A DNA stretch of 64,000 nucleotides from Jatrophihabitans_A lederbergiae (lineage in GTDB: Bacteria; Actinomycetota; Actinomycetes; Mycobacteriales; Jatrophihabitantaceae): NCBI RefSeq assembly GCF_031845305.1, contig NZ_JAVREH010000001.1, positions 251,655 to 315,654 on the forward strand, read 5' to 3'. A program made the translations under genes and the position numbers. Of this stretch, positions 43,470 to 50,586 are shown piece by piece. The notes under the pieces were generated by a model. The model had not been told where the DNA came from. It saw nothing but the letters and a program-made list of their open reading frames with translations, and ran no database searches. The first letter of the stretch is position 1; every line of letters starts with the position of its first letter.

Positions 43470-44330
43470 GTGACCTCCTCCGAATTGCTGCGGATAGCCG
43501 TCCCGAACAAGGGATCGCTGTCAGAGCCGGCCAGTGGCATGCTGCGCGAGGCCGGTTACCGCCAGCGCAACGACAGCCGCGAGCTGGTGCTGCAGGATCC
43601 CGACAACGGTGCCGAGTTCTTCTTCCTCCGTCCCCGCGACATCGCCCTGTACGTCGGTTCCGGCCGGCTGGACGTGGGCATCACCGGTGAGGATCTGCTG
43701 CTCGACTCCGGTGCCAAGGCCTCGGTGGTGCTGCCGCTCGGTTTCGCGCGGTCGACGTTCCGCTTCGCCGCGGCCAAGGGCTCGACCACGTCACTGGCCG
43801 AGCTGAACGGCCGCCGGATCGCCACGGCCTATCCGGGGCTGCTGGCGCACTACCTCGACACCAAGGCGATTCGGGCCGAGGTGATCAAGCTGGACGGAGC
43901 TGTCGAGACGGCCGTGCGGCTCGACGTCGCCGATGCCATCGCCGACGTGGTCGAGACCGGCACGACGCTGCGGGCGGCGGGCCTCGAGATCTTCGGCGAG
44001 CCGCTGTTCCAGTCCCAGGCCGTGCTTATCCGGGGAGTCGATGCCCAACCCTCGCCCGCGGTGGACCAGCTGATCCGCCGGCTCCAAGGCGTGATGATTG
44101 CCCGCCAGTACGTCCTGATGGATTACGACATCTCCGACGAGCTGGTCGAGAAGGCGGTCGCGGTCACGCCCGGCTTCCAGTCCCCGACGGTGTCGCCGTT
44201 GCGCACGGCCGGGTGGTCCGCCGTCCGGTCGATGGTGCCGCGTCGCGACACCAACCGGATCATGGACGAGCTCTGGGACATCGGTGCCCGGGCGATCCTG
44301 GTCACGGACATCCACGCGTGCCGGCTGTGA
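43470..44330 (+). CDS. hisG: ATP phosphoribosyltransferase, long form
   Basis: First committed and feedback-regulated enzyme of histidine synthesis, joining ATP and PRPP. At 286 residues it is the long HisG-L form. The substrate-binding region includes RIAVPNKGSL (8-17), DVGITGEDLL and the PRPP loop DVVETGTTLRAAGLEI. The C-terminal ~75 residues form the ACT-like histidine-sensing domain (SPTVSPL ... GARAILVTDIHACRL). The start is GTG 43470. Its stop overlaps the start of the PH-like gene (GTGA). Confidence 0.95.
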   Translation: MTSSELLRIAVPNKGSLSEPASGMLREAGYRQRNDSRELVLQDPDNGAEFFFLRPRDIALYVGSGRLDVGITGEDLLLDSGAKASVVLPLGFARSTFRFAAAKGSTTSLAELNGRRIATAYPGLLAHYLDTKAIRAEVIKLDGAVETAVRLDVADAIADVVETGTTLRAAGLEIFGEPLFQSQAVLIRGVDAQPSPAVDQLIRRLQGVMIARQYVLMDYDISDELVEKAVAVTPGFQSPTVSPLRTAGWSAVRSMVPRRDTNRIMDELWDIGARAILVTDIHACRL

Positions 44331-44785
44331 GCGCCCCCGCCGCAACCGAGGTGACCGCGAGGCCGTACAAGTCCGCGCGGATCTCGATCGTGGTCGCGGC
44401 CGTTGTCCTGGTCGCGTTTCTCATCTGCGCCGTGCTCCTGCCGCGGACGACCGACGGGGTCACCTTCACCGGTGCGGATCAGGTCGGCATCTTCGGCTGC
44501 GGCGTGCTGGTCGCCATCGGCATCCTGTGCTTCACCCGGCCCCGGCTGCGCGCCGGCGCCTCCGGGGTGGACACCCGCAGCTTCTTCGGCGGCTACCGCC
44601 ACGTCGACTGGGGCCTGGTCACCGCCGTGGAGTTCCCGCCCAAGGGTCGCTTCGCCCGGCTGGTGCTGCCCGGCGACGAGCTGGTGACCCTGTACGCGGT
44701 GCAGCGCGGCGATGCCGAGCGCAGTGTTGTCATCATGCGGCAACTCCGCGCGCTGCACGCCGCCCACAGCGACGGCCGCGGCTAA
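44327..44785 (+). CDS. PH-domain-like membrane protein of unknown function
   Basis: 152 residues. There are two hydrophobic helices (about 18-36 and 47-62), then a bacterial PH-like domain (about 65-145) with LRAGASGVDTRSFFGGYRHV and WGLVTAVEFPP. Proteins of this type follow hisG in many actinobacteria and remain uncharacterised. The start is GTG 44327, overlapping hisG by GTGA; the open frame back to 44213 is a shadow of hisG. It runs convergently into the NlpC/P60 gene with a four-base overlap of their 3' ends. Confidence 0.75.
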   Translation: MSAPAATEVTARPYKSARISIVVAAVVLVAFLICAVLLPRTTDGVTFTGADQVGIFGCGVLVAIGILCFTRPRLRAGASGVDTRSFFGGYRHVDWGLVTAVEFPPKGRFARLVLPGDELVTLYAVQRGDAERSVVIMRQLRALHAAHSDGRG

Positions 44786-46335
44786 CTGTGGGTGAAACTG
44801 CCGTAGGTGGCGGTGGAGTCCCAGATGTTCTGGTACCGGACGCCGTTGGCCGGGTCCACCGCTGCGTACATGCCGCCGGGACCGGCGTAGATACCGACGT
44901 GGTACACCGAGCCCGTGCTGTCGTGGAAGAACACCAGGTCACCCGGTACCGCCCGCCCGGCGGTGATCCGGCGGGCGGCGTGGAACTGGTCCTGGGCGAT
45001 CCGGGGCGTCGTGATGCCGGCACCGACCCGGTAGGTGTACTGCACCAGGCCTGAGCAGTCGAAGCCGGTGCTGGGACTCGCGCCGCCCCAGACGTAGGGA
45101 TAGCCGAGGTACTTCGCGGCCAGGGTGGTCACCTTGGTGTTCGCGGCGGGCGTGGCAGGGGTCGGGCTGGTGGGCATCGACACCGCAGGCGTGCTGAAAG
45201 CGCTGCAACCGAGGTACTTGTTCGCCCCTACGCCGATGTTCACCGCCCAGGCGCAGATGAGGTGTGACCCGGTGTTCGCGGCCACCGAGAAGGTGTAGCC
45301 GGCCGCCGGGCCGGTGTGCTGGCTCGTGACCAGCTCAGGCCGGGCGATGTTGGCGCTGACTGTCGCGGCCGAGGAGCCGTCGAGGTAGCCGACGACCTCG
45401 AGCGCGGTGGCGCGATTGTCCGGATCAGAGGCCCACCCGACCACCCGCACCGCGGTCGAGCCGACGGCGGTGGCCGACTCCAGCGCGCCGCTCGGGCTGT
45501 GCGCGGCGATCTCGGCCGCGCTCGGCGGCGGCGGTCCGACCTGGACGGTCTTGCAGCCGACGGCCTTGTTCGCGCCGACGCCGATGTTCGTGGCCACGGC
45601 GCAGACGGTGTGCAAGCCACTGGCGGCGTTCACGGTGACCTTGAAGCCCTGGTTCGGGCCGGTCCTGCGGGCGGCCGCGACGTCCGGACGGGCAACCACG
45701 GAGGCTGCGGTGACGACCGCGGCAGCACCGTCGACGGTCACGGCGATCCTCAGCGGCTTGGTCAGGTCGCCGGGATCGGCCGCCCAGCCGGTGAGCTGGA
45801 CGGAGGACGTCGCCACCACCGCCGAGTCGACGGCTCCGATCGGGCTCTGTGCCGCGATCTCGGCGGGCGTCGGCTGCGCGCCGGCCGGACCTGGATTGAG
45901 CACCGTCCGGCAGTCCGGCTGGCTGTTCGCGCCCGATCCGACGTTGACGGCGCTGACGCACACCACATGGCTGCCGGCAACCGTGGTCAGGCTCAGCGCG
46001 AAGCCCGGGGTCGGCCCGGTGCCCCTGGCCTTGGCGACATCGGGACGGGCGACCGCGCTGAGTACCTGCCCGGCGGCCCTGCCGTCGACGGTGGCGGTGA
46101 TGGTCAGTGGGCGCGCGAGGTCGTCCGGGTCGGCCGCCCAGCCGGTGACCTTGATCGCCGTCGGGCTGGCCGCCACGACACTGTCGAGGTAGCCGAAGGG
46201 ATTGTGCGAGGTGTCCGCGGCGGCAGGCTGGGCCAGGCAGGTGCCGGTCACGGCGGCTGCCAGAACGATGCTCGCCACCCCGGACAGGGATCGCCTGGTG
46301 CGGATGGCGGGCATGAAGAAGGGGCGCTGAATCAC
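44782..46335 (-). CDS. secreted NlpC/P60 peptidoglycan hydrolase with three N-terminal repeats
   Basis: 517 residues. The signal peptide (RTRRSLSGVASIVLAAAVTG, cleavage near AQPAAA-DT at 40) directs export. Three ~97-residue repeats follow (about 46-142, 165-261, 281-377). Each has DS near its start, a GWAxDPD element, a DG turn, an A-x-RPDV-x5-TGP-x2-G stretch and a paired-cysteine end (VC ... GANxxxxC). After a Pro/Thr linker comes the NlpC/P60 domain (about 395-517) with catalytic Cys427 (FDCSGLVQ) and His479 (YHVGIYAG). It probably cuts the peptide stem of the wall; the repeats may bind the envelope. Confidence 0.9.
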   Translation of the reverse strand: MIQRPFFMPAIRTRRSLSGVASIVLAAAVTGTCLAQPAAADTSHNPFGYLDSVVAASPTAIKVTGWAADPDDLARPLTITATVDGRAAGQVLSAVARPDVAKARGTGPTPGFALSLTTVAGSHVVCVSAVNVGSGANSQPDCRTVLNPGPAGAQPTPAEIAAQSPIGAVDSAVVATSSVQLTGWAADPGDLTKPLRIAVTVDGAAAVVTAASVVARPDVAAARRTGPNQGFKVTVNAASGLHTVCAVATNIGVGANKAVGCKTVQVGPPPPSAAEIAAHSPSGALESATAVGSTAVRVVGWASDPDNRATALEVVGYLDGSSAATVSANIARPELVTSQHTGPAAGYTFSVAANTGSHLICAWAVNIGVGANKYLGCSAFSTPAVSMPTSPTPATPAANTKVTTLAAKYLGYPYVWGGASPSTGFDCSGLVQYTYRVGAGITTPRIAQDQFHAARRITAGRAVPGDLVFFHDSTGSVYHVGIYAGPGGMYAAVDPANGVRYQNIWDSTATYGSFTHS

Positions 46336-46374
46336 AGAGCGATGTCCGTTCCTGTGCTGCTTACGGGCCCCCGC

Positions 46375-46394
46375 GCGTTAAAGTAGCGTAAAGC
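46375..46394. promoter_or_regulatory. direct repeat upstream of the NlpC/P60 gene
   Basis: GCGTTAAAG-TA-GCGTAAAGC, two near-copies at an 11-base period, an A/T-rich island 40 bases before the start codon. On the coding strand it contains TACTTT, a possible -10 element. It may be a binding site or the promoter itself. No c-di-AMP (ydaO) riboswitch core is visible in the 139-base leader. Confidence 0.3.
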
Positions 46395-46474
46395 ATTAAG
46401 GCCAGCCAGTCGCGCTCAGTTCAGAGATCGAGGGTCCCGAGAGTCAGCCCGCCGTCGAGAACCAGGGTTCAGCC

Positions 46475-46819
46475 TCAGCAGCCGGACTTCTCGCCGGGCC
46501 CCTGGCCCGGCGAGTCCGGATAGCGGGAGGCCTCGCGAAAGGCTGCCTGCAGTGACTTCAGGCCCTCCCGCAACGGCTGGCGGTGCACCCCGAGGTCGGC
46601 CTGAGCTGCCGAAAGCAGGCCGGCGTAGGCGTCGATGAGCCGGCGGGCCTCGTCCAGATCGAGGTACTGTTCGCCGTCGCTGGCCAGGCCGAGCTTCTCG
46701 GCGGCCGCGCTCATCAGCATCACCGAGGCCCGGGTGATCACCTCGACGGCGGGAATCTGGGCCAGCTCCCGCACATCGGGGTCGGCGGCAGGGGAGTCGT
46801 TTGGGGGCTCGGCGGTCAC
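46475..46819 (-). CDS. DUF1844 protein of unknown function
   Basis: 114-residue acidic-to-neutral helical protein of the DUF1844 family, found next to infC in many actinobacteria. The core is visible as VRELAQIPAVEVITRASVML, MSAAAEKLGLASD, LDLDEARRLIDAYAGLL and PLREGLKSLQAAFREAS. GTG 46819 is the chosen start, with AAGGG seven bases before it; ATG 46846 in the same frame would add nine residues (MGRVCKGSS). It is divergent from infC. Function unknown. Confidence 0.85.
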   Translation of the reverse strand: MTAEPPNDSPAADPDVRELAQIPAVEVITRASVMLMSAAAEKLGLASDGEQYLDLDEARRLIDAYAGLLSAAQADLGVHRQPLREGLKSLQAAFREASRYPDSPGQGPGEKSGC

Positions 46820-47168
46820 GCTGCTACCCTTGCACACGCGACCCATCTCTCTGCGCCGGACCAGCTCGATCGGTTCGTTCAGCGGGGTGCGCAAGCGGAA
46901 GCTCTTATGTTTCCCACCCGAGCAGCTCCCCGAGCGGCCGGGTTCGGTCCACATCGCCGCGAGGCGATGCCGCGGCATCCGCCGCCCGGGTTCTCCGGGT
47001 GGTAGCGGGTGCCGCTTGGACCGCGTGGATTCTCTCGGCCCCGACTGCACCGGTTGCAGCGGGGCCGTTGTCGTTTCTCGGTTCGTGCGCCTGAGGCTTG
47101 CTGAGTTCAGGCTGGCGAACCGAGAGTGGCACGGCCCATGACCATAAAGCACAAACCTAGGAGGCCCC
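46820..47168 (+). other. 349-base divergent region and leader of infC
   Basis: No gene-sized frame of its own was recognised here. It must contain the promoters of the DUF1844 gene (minus) and infC (plus). It holds the attenuator-like hairpin at 47036-47067, a possible -10 (TTATGT at 46905-46910, no clear -35), a 13-codon minicistron starting at ATG 47138, and the AGGAGG ribosome binding site at 47159-47164. Confidence 0.6.
47036..47085 (+). promoter_or_regulatory. attenuator-like hairpin in the infC leader
   Basis: CGGCCCCG-A-CTGCA-CCGGT-TGCAG-CGGGGCCG forms a 13-pair stem with one bulged A and a five-base loop (47036-47067). It is followed by the T-rich stretch TTGTCGTTTCTCGGTT. It lies 100 bases before the infC start and inside the transcript, so it resembles a transcription attenuator controlling infC-rpmI-rplT. 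Confidence 0.6.
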
Positions 47169-47732
47169 ATCAGCTCTGAGCCCAGGATCAACGACCGGAT
47201 CCGCGTTCCCGAGGTCCGTCTCGTCGGCCCCGAAGGCGAGCAGGTCGGCATCGTGCCGATCGGTAAGGCGCTCGAACTCGCCGCCGAAGCAGATCTCGAC
47301 CTGGTCGAAGTAGCGCCTATGGCCCGCCCGCCCGTCTGCAAGCTCATGGACTTCGGCAAGTTCAAGTACGAGAGCGCACAGAAGGCACGCGAGGCCCGTC
47401 GTAACCAGGCGCTGACCGTGATCAAAGAAATGAAGCTGCGGCCGAAGATCGATCCGCACGACTACGCGACCAAGAAGGGTCACGTCGAGCGGTTCCTCAA
47501 GCAGGGTGACAAGGTCAAGATCACGATCATGTTCCGTGGTCGTGAGCAGTCCCGCCCCGAATTGGGTTTTCGGCTGCTGCAGAAGCTGGCCGAAGACATC
47601 ACCGAACTCGGCTTCGTGGAATCCTCTCCGAAGCAGGACGGTCGGAACATGGTCATGGTCGTTGCGCCGCATCGCAGCAGCAAGCCGTCCAGCCGGCCGG
47701 CCAAGACGGAAGAAGGGGTCGCGCAGGCCTAG
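47169..47732 (+). CDS. infC: translation initiation factor IF-3, with rare ATC start codon
   Basis: 187 residues. The N-terminal domain (INDRIRVPEVRLVGPEGEQV), linker (FGKFKYESAQKAREARRNQ) and C-terminal 30S-binding domain (IKITIMFRGREQSRPELGF-like region) are all present. No ATG, GTG or TTG fits: the homologous N-terminus (S-S-E-P-R-I-N-D-R-I-R) begins at ATC 47169, four bases after a perfect AGGAGG. Non-standard ATT/ATC starts are a known feature of infC, because IF-3 rejects such codons and so limits its own synthesis. The first conventional codon (ATG 47253) would delete 28 conserved residues. Confidence 0.93.
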   Translation: MSSEPRINDRIRVPEVRLVGPEGEQVGIVPIGKALELAAEADLDLVEVAPMARPPVCKLMDFGKFKYESAQKAREARRNQALTVIKEMKLRPKIDPHDYATKKGHVERFLKQGDKVKITIMFRGREQSRPELGFRLLQKLAEDITELGFVESSPKQDGRNMVMVVAPHRSSKPSSRPAKTEEGVAQA

Positions 47733-47792
47733 CCCGCGTATCCCCGCTTCGCCGGAGCATCACCACGCTCCGGCCACCTGCAAGCGCGCTTC

Positions 47793-47858
47793 GCGATATC
47801 GCACCAGCGCTCGGCGCGACACCGACGAGCGATATCGCACGAGCGCTCCGCGCAACAC
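47793..47858. repeat. 30-bp direct repeat in the infC-rpmI spacer
   Basis: A 30-base unit GCGATATCGCACCAGCGCTC... (47793-47822) recurs at 47829-47858 with three changes, a 36-base period. Each copy contains two palindromes, GCGATATCGC and an AGCGCT core. It fills half of the 141-base gap before rpmI and could act as a processing or protein-binding site. Confidence 0.8.
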
Positions 47859-47873
47859 GACGAAGGACGATCA

Positions 47874-48068
47874 ATGCCCAAGAACAAGGCTCACTCGGGG
47901 ATGAAGAAGCGCGTCAAGATCACGGGCAGCGGCAAGTTGCTGACCGAGCGCGCGGGCAAGCGCCACCTGCTCGAGCACAAGTCCAGCAAGCACACCCGTC
48001 GACTCACCGGCACCCAAGAGATCGCCGCCGTCGACGTGCCGCGCGTCAAGCGCATGCTCGGACGCTGA
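47874..48068 (+). CDS. rpmI: 50S ribosomal protein bL35
   Basis: 64-residue, strongly basic ribosomal protein. PKNKAHSGMKKRVKITGSGK and HLLEHKSSKHTRRL match bL35. The ATG at 47874 is preceded by ACGAAGGACGATCA, which supplies a GAAGGA ribosome binding site. It lies between infC and rplT in the standard operon order. Confidence 0.95.
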   Translation: MPKNKAHSGMKKRVKITGSGKLLTERAGKRHLLEHKSSKHTRRLTGTQEIAAVDVPRVKRMLGR

Positions 48069-48146
48069 CCTTTCCCGCCAGACCTCTCCGCTGAGCGGCC
48101 GGCCCTGAACCGGGCAGCCGGTCAGCCTTAGAACAAGGACTACAAC

Positions 48147-48545
48147 GTGGCACGCGTCAAGCGGGCGGTAAACGCCCAGAAGAAGCGCCGGACGACCCTC
48201 GAAGCGGCCTCCGGCTACCGGGGCCAGCGGTCCCGGCTGTACCGCAAGGCCAAGGAGCAGCTGCTTCACTCCGCGACCTACTCCTACCGTGACCGCAAGG
48301 CGCGCAAGGGTGACTTCCGCCAGCTGTGGATCACGCGGATCAACGCCGCGGCCCGTCTGAACGACATGACCTACAACCGGTTCATGCAGGGGCTCCGGCT
48401 GGCCGGAGTGCAGGCCGACCGCAAGGTGCTGGCCGAGCTGGCCGTCAACGACGCGCCGGCCTTCGCCGCTCTCGTCGCTGTCGCCAAGCAGGCCGTGCAG
48501 GCCGAGGGCATCGGCGGCGCTGCCGCGCAGAGCCCGGCCGCGTAG
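48147..48545 (+). CDS. rplT: 50S ribosomal protein bL20
   Basis: 132 residues, an early assembly protein of the 50S subunit binding 23S rRNA. ARVKRAVNAQKKRRTTLEAA, GYRGQRSRLYRKAKEQ, YRDRKARKGDFRQLWITRI and YNRFMQGL are the family's conserved stretches. The start is GTG 48147 with AACAAGGAC upstream. An Ala-rich C-terminal tail of about 12 residues follows the conserved fold. Confidence 0.96.
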   Translation: MARVKRAVNAQKKRRTTLEAASGYRGQRSRLYRKAKEQLLHSATYSYRDRKARKGDFRQLWITRINAAARLNDMTYNRFMQGLRLAGVQADRKVLAELAVNDAPAFAALVAVAKQAVQAEGIGGAAAQSPAA

Positions 48546-48583
48546 TACGTCCAGCCCCGCTAGGCACAGCTGATCCCGCGTCG

Positions 48584-49375
48584 GTGCTTTCCGACTCGAA
48601 CGCCCGGCTCGCCGCGGCCCGTCGACTCACCAGTCCACGGGGCCGCCGCGAGGTCGGGCGTTTCCTCGTCGAAGGGGCGCAGGGCGTCCGAGAGGCGTTG
48701 CGCCGTCCCGGTGTGGTTCTCGAACTGTTCGCCACCGCCGAGGCTCTGCATCGGCACGCCGAGGTGTTGGCTCTGGCCGGTGATCGCACGGTGGCCGAGA
48801 TCAGCGAGCGTGCGGCGGCCGGCCTCAGCGAGACGGTGACCCCGCAGGGTTTGATCGCCGTCTGCCACCTGCTCGATCGAGGCCTGGACGAGGTGCTGGC
48901 CGGCCGCCCTCGTCTGGTGGCGGTTCTCGTTGAGGCCAACGAGCCGGGCAATGCCGGTGCCATCCTGCGCACCGCGGACGCCGCGGGCGCGGATGCCGTC
49001 CTGCTGGTCGGCAACTCCGTCGATGTGTACAACGGCAAGGCGGTCCGGGCAACGGCAGGCAGCCTGTTCCACCTGGACGTGGTGACCAGCCTCGACCCGG
49101 TCGCGGCCGTGACGGCGTGCCGGACCGCCGGACTGCAAACCCTCGCCACCACCGGCTCGGCGACCGAGGATCTCGACCAGCTGCTCGACCAGGGGGTGCT
49201 CAAGGCGCCCACCGCCTGGATCTTCGGCAACGAGGCCCGTGGGCTGCCCGGCGAGGTGCTGGCGGCGGCGTCGAGGCAGGTCCGGGTTCCGATTCACGGC
49301 AGAGCCGAGAGCCTCAACCTGGCCGCGGCGGCTGCGGTGTGCCTTTACAGCTCGGCCCGGGCTCAGCGCCGGTAA
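48584..49375 (+). CDS. SpoU/TrmH-family rRNA 2'-O-methyltransferase
   Basis: 263 residues. An N-terminal substrate-binding domain (GRFLVEGAQGVREAL) is followed by the trefoil-knot SpoU domain with its three motifs: VEANEPGNAGAILRTADAAG (about 127-146), IFGNEARGLP and IHGRAESLNLAAAAAVCLY. The family methylates ribose in 23S rRNA or tRNA; the exact nucleotide is not evident. GTG 48584 is the chosen start because the open frame upstream to 48326 overlaps rplT. It occupies the usual place between rplT and pheS. Confidence 0.88.
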   Translation: MLSDSNARLAAARRLTSPRGRREVGRFLVEGAQGVREALRRPGVVLELFATAEALHRHAEVLALAGDRTVAEISERAAAGLSETVTPQGLIAVCHLLDRGLDEVLAGRPRLVAVLVEANEPGNAGAILRTADAAGADAVLLVGNSVDVYNGKAVRATAGSLFHLDVVTSLDPVAAVTACRTAGLQTLATTGSATEDLDQLLDQGVLKAPTAWIFGNEARGLPGEVLAAASRQVRVPIHGRAESLNLAAAAAVCLYSSARAQRR

Positions 49376-49395
49376 AGCGGCTGGTGGCGTTCTCC

Positions 49396-49401
49396 TAGAC
49401 T
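49396..49401 (+). promoter_or_regulatory. -10 box of the pheST promoter
   Basis: TAGACT 62 bases before the pheS ATG, with transcription expected to begin near 49408, at the left edge of the palindrome described next. No obvious -35 hexamer is visible. Confidence 0.5.
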
Positions 49402-49408
49402 TTCCCTG

Positions 49409-49425
49409 TCGAGACCAGGTCTCGA
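49409..49425. promoter_or_regulatory. 17-bp perfect palindrome at the pheS transcription start
   Basis: TCGAGACC-A-GGTCTCGA is a perfect palindrome placed seven bases after the -10 box, at the predicted start site. It could be a repressor operator or a 5'-terminal RNA hairpin. A T-box is excluded: the leader is only about 55 bases. Confidence 0.55.
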
Positions 49426-49463
49426 TCAAGCTCGGTCCGCCTGCCTCGACCTGAAGGATTCCC

Positions 49464-50585
49464 ATGTCTGGCGCCAATGACCCGTATGACCCGAAGCAGG
49501 TGGCCGCGCTCGCACCGGCCGCGCTGGAGCAAGGCGTCGCGGCGGCTCGGCAGGCCTTCGAGGCGGCGGCCGACCTGGATCAGCTGAAGGCCGCCCAGAC
49601 CGCGCACGTCGGCGATCGCTCACCGCTCGCGCTGGCCAACCGCGAGATCGGCGCACTGCCACCGGCTGCCAAGGCCGACGCGGGCAAGCGGATCAACGCC
49701 GCCCGGAGCGCCGTCCGCCAGGCCTTCGCCGAGCGGCTGGCAGCCCTGGAAGCCGAGCGGGACGCCCGGGTCCTCGCCGAGGAGACGATCGACGTCACGC
49801 TGCCGTGGGATCGGCGGCTGACCGGCGCGCGTCATCCGTTGACCACCACTCAGGAACTGGTCGGCGACGTGTTCACCGCCATGGGGTGGGAGGTCGCCGA
49901 AGGACCCGAGATCGAGGCGGAGTGGTTCAACTTCGACGCCCTCAACATCGGCGTGGATCACCCGGCCCGATCGTTGATGGACACCTTCTTCGTCGTGGGC
50001 AAGGACGGCACCGCCGACAGCGGCCTGGTGCTGCGGACCCACACCTCGCCGGTGCAGGCCCGGGTGATGCTCACCCGCACCCCGCCCATCTACGTCGTCT
50101 GCCCCGGCAAGGTCTTCCGTACCGACGAGCTGGACGCCACCCACTCTCCGGTGTTCCACCAGCTCGAAGGCCTGGTCATCGACAAGGGCATCACGATGGC
50201 ACACCTCAAGGGCACCCTGGACCACATGGCCGAGGCGTTCTTCGGTCCCGGCATCGTCACCCGGCTCCGGCCGTCCTATTTCCCGTTCACCGAGCCCAGC
50301 GCCGAGCCCGATCTGCTCTGCTTCGTGTGCCGCGGCGAGTCGGTGGGCAACCCCGACCGGCCCTGCCGCACCTGCGGCAGCGAGGGCTGGATCGAGTGGG
50401 GCGGCTGCGGCATGGTCAACCCACGGGTGCTCCGGGCCTGCGGCATCGACCCGGACGTGTACTCCGGCTTCGCGTTCGGAATGGGGATCGAGCGAACCAT
50501 GATGTTCCGCAACAACGCCGCCGACATGCGAGACATCGTCGAGGGCGACGTCCGGTTCACCGCTGCTTTCGGAATGGAGGCCTGA
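49464..50585 (+). CDS. pheS: phenylalanyl-tRNA synthetase alpha subunit
   Basis: Catalytic subunit of the alpha2-beta2 class II synthetase, 373 residues. An N-terminal coiled coil (about 15-110) contacts tRNA. The catalytic core carries motif 2 (GKVFRTDELDATHSPVFHQ) and motif 3 (GFAFGMGIERTMMFR). Four cysteines (FVCRGESVG ... CRTCGSEG, GGCGM) lie between them, as in many actinobacterial enzymes. ATG 49464 follows GAAGGA. One base separates it from pheT. Confidence 0.96.
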   Translation: MSGANDPYDPKQVAALAPAALEQGVAAARQAFEAAADLDQLKAAQTAHVGDRSPLALANREIGALPPAAKADAGKRINAARSAVRQAFAERLAALEAERDARVLAEETIDVTLPWDRRLTGARHPLTTTQELVGDVFTAMGWEVAEGPEIEAEWFNFDALNIGVDHPARSLMDTFFVVGKDGTADSGLVLRTHTSPVQARVMLTRTPPIYVVCPGKVFRTDELDATHSPVFHQLEGLVIDKGITMAHLKGTLDHMAEAFFGPGIVTRLRPSYFPFTEPSAEPDLLCFVCRGESVGNPDRPCRTCGSEGWIEWGGCGMVNPRVLRACGIDPDVYSGFAFGMGIERTMMFRNNAADMRDIVEGDVRFTAAFGMEA

Positions 50586-50586
50586 G

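Noticed and set aside
46336..46474. c-di-AMP (ydaO) riboswitch upstream of the NlpC/P60 gene, a common arrangement in actinobacteria
   Set aside because: The leader is short and lacks the conserved ydaO core sequences.
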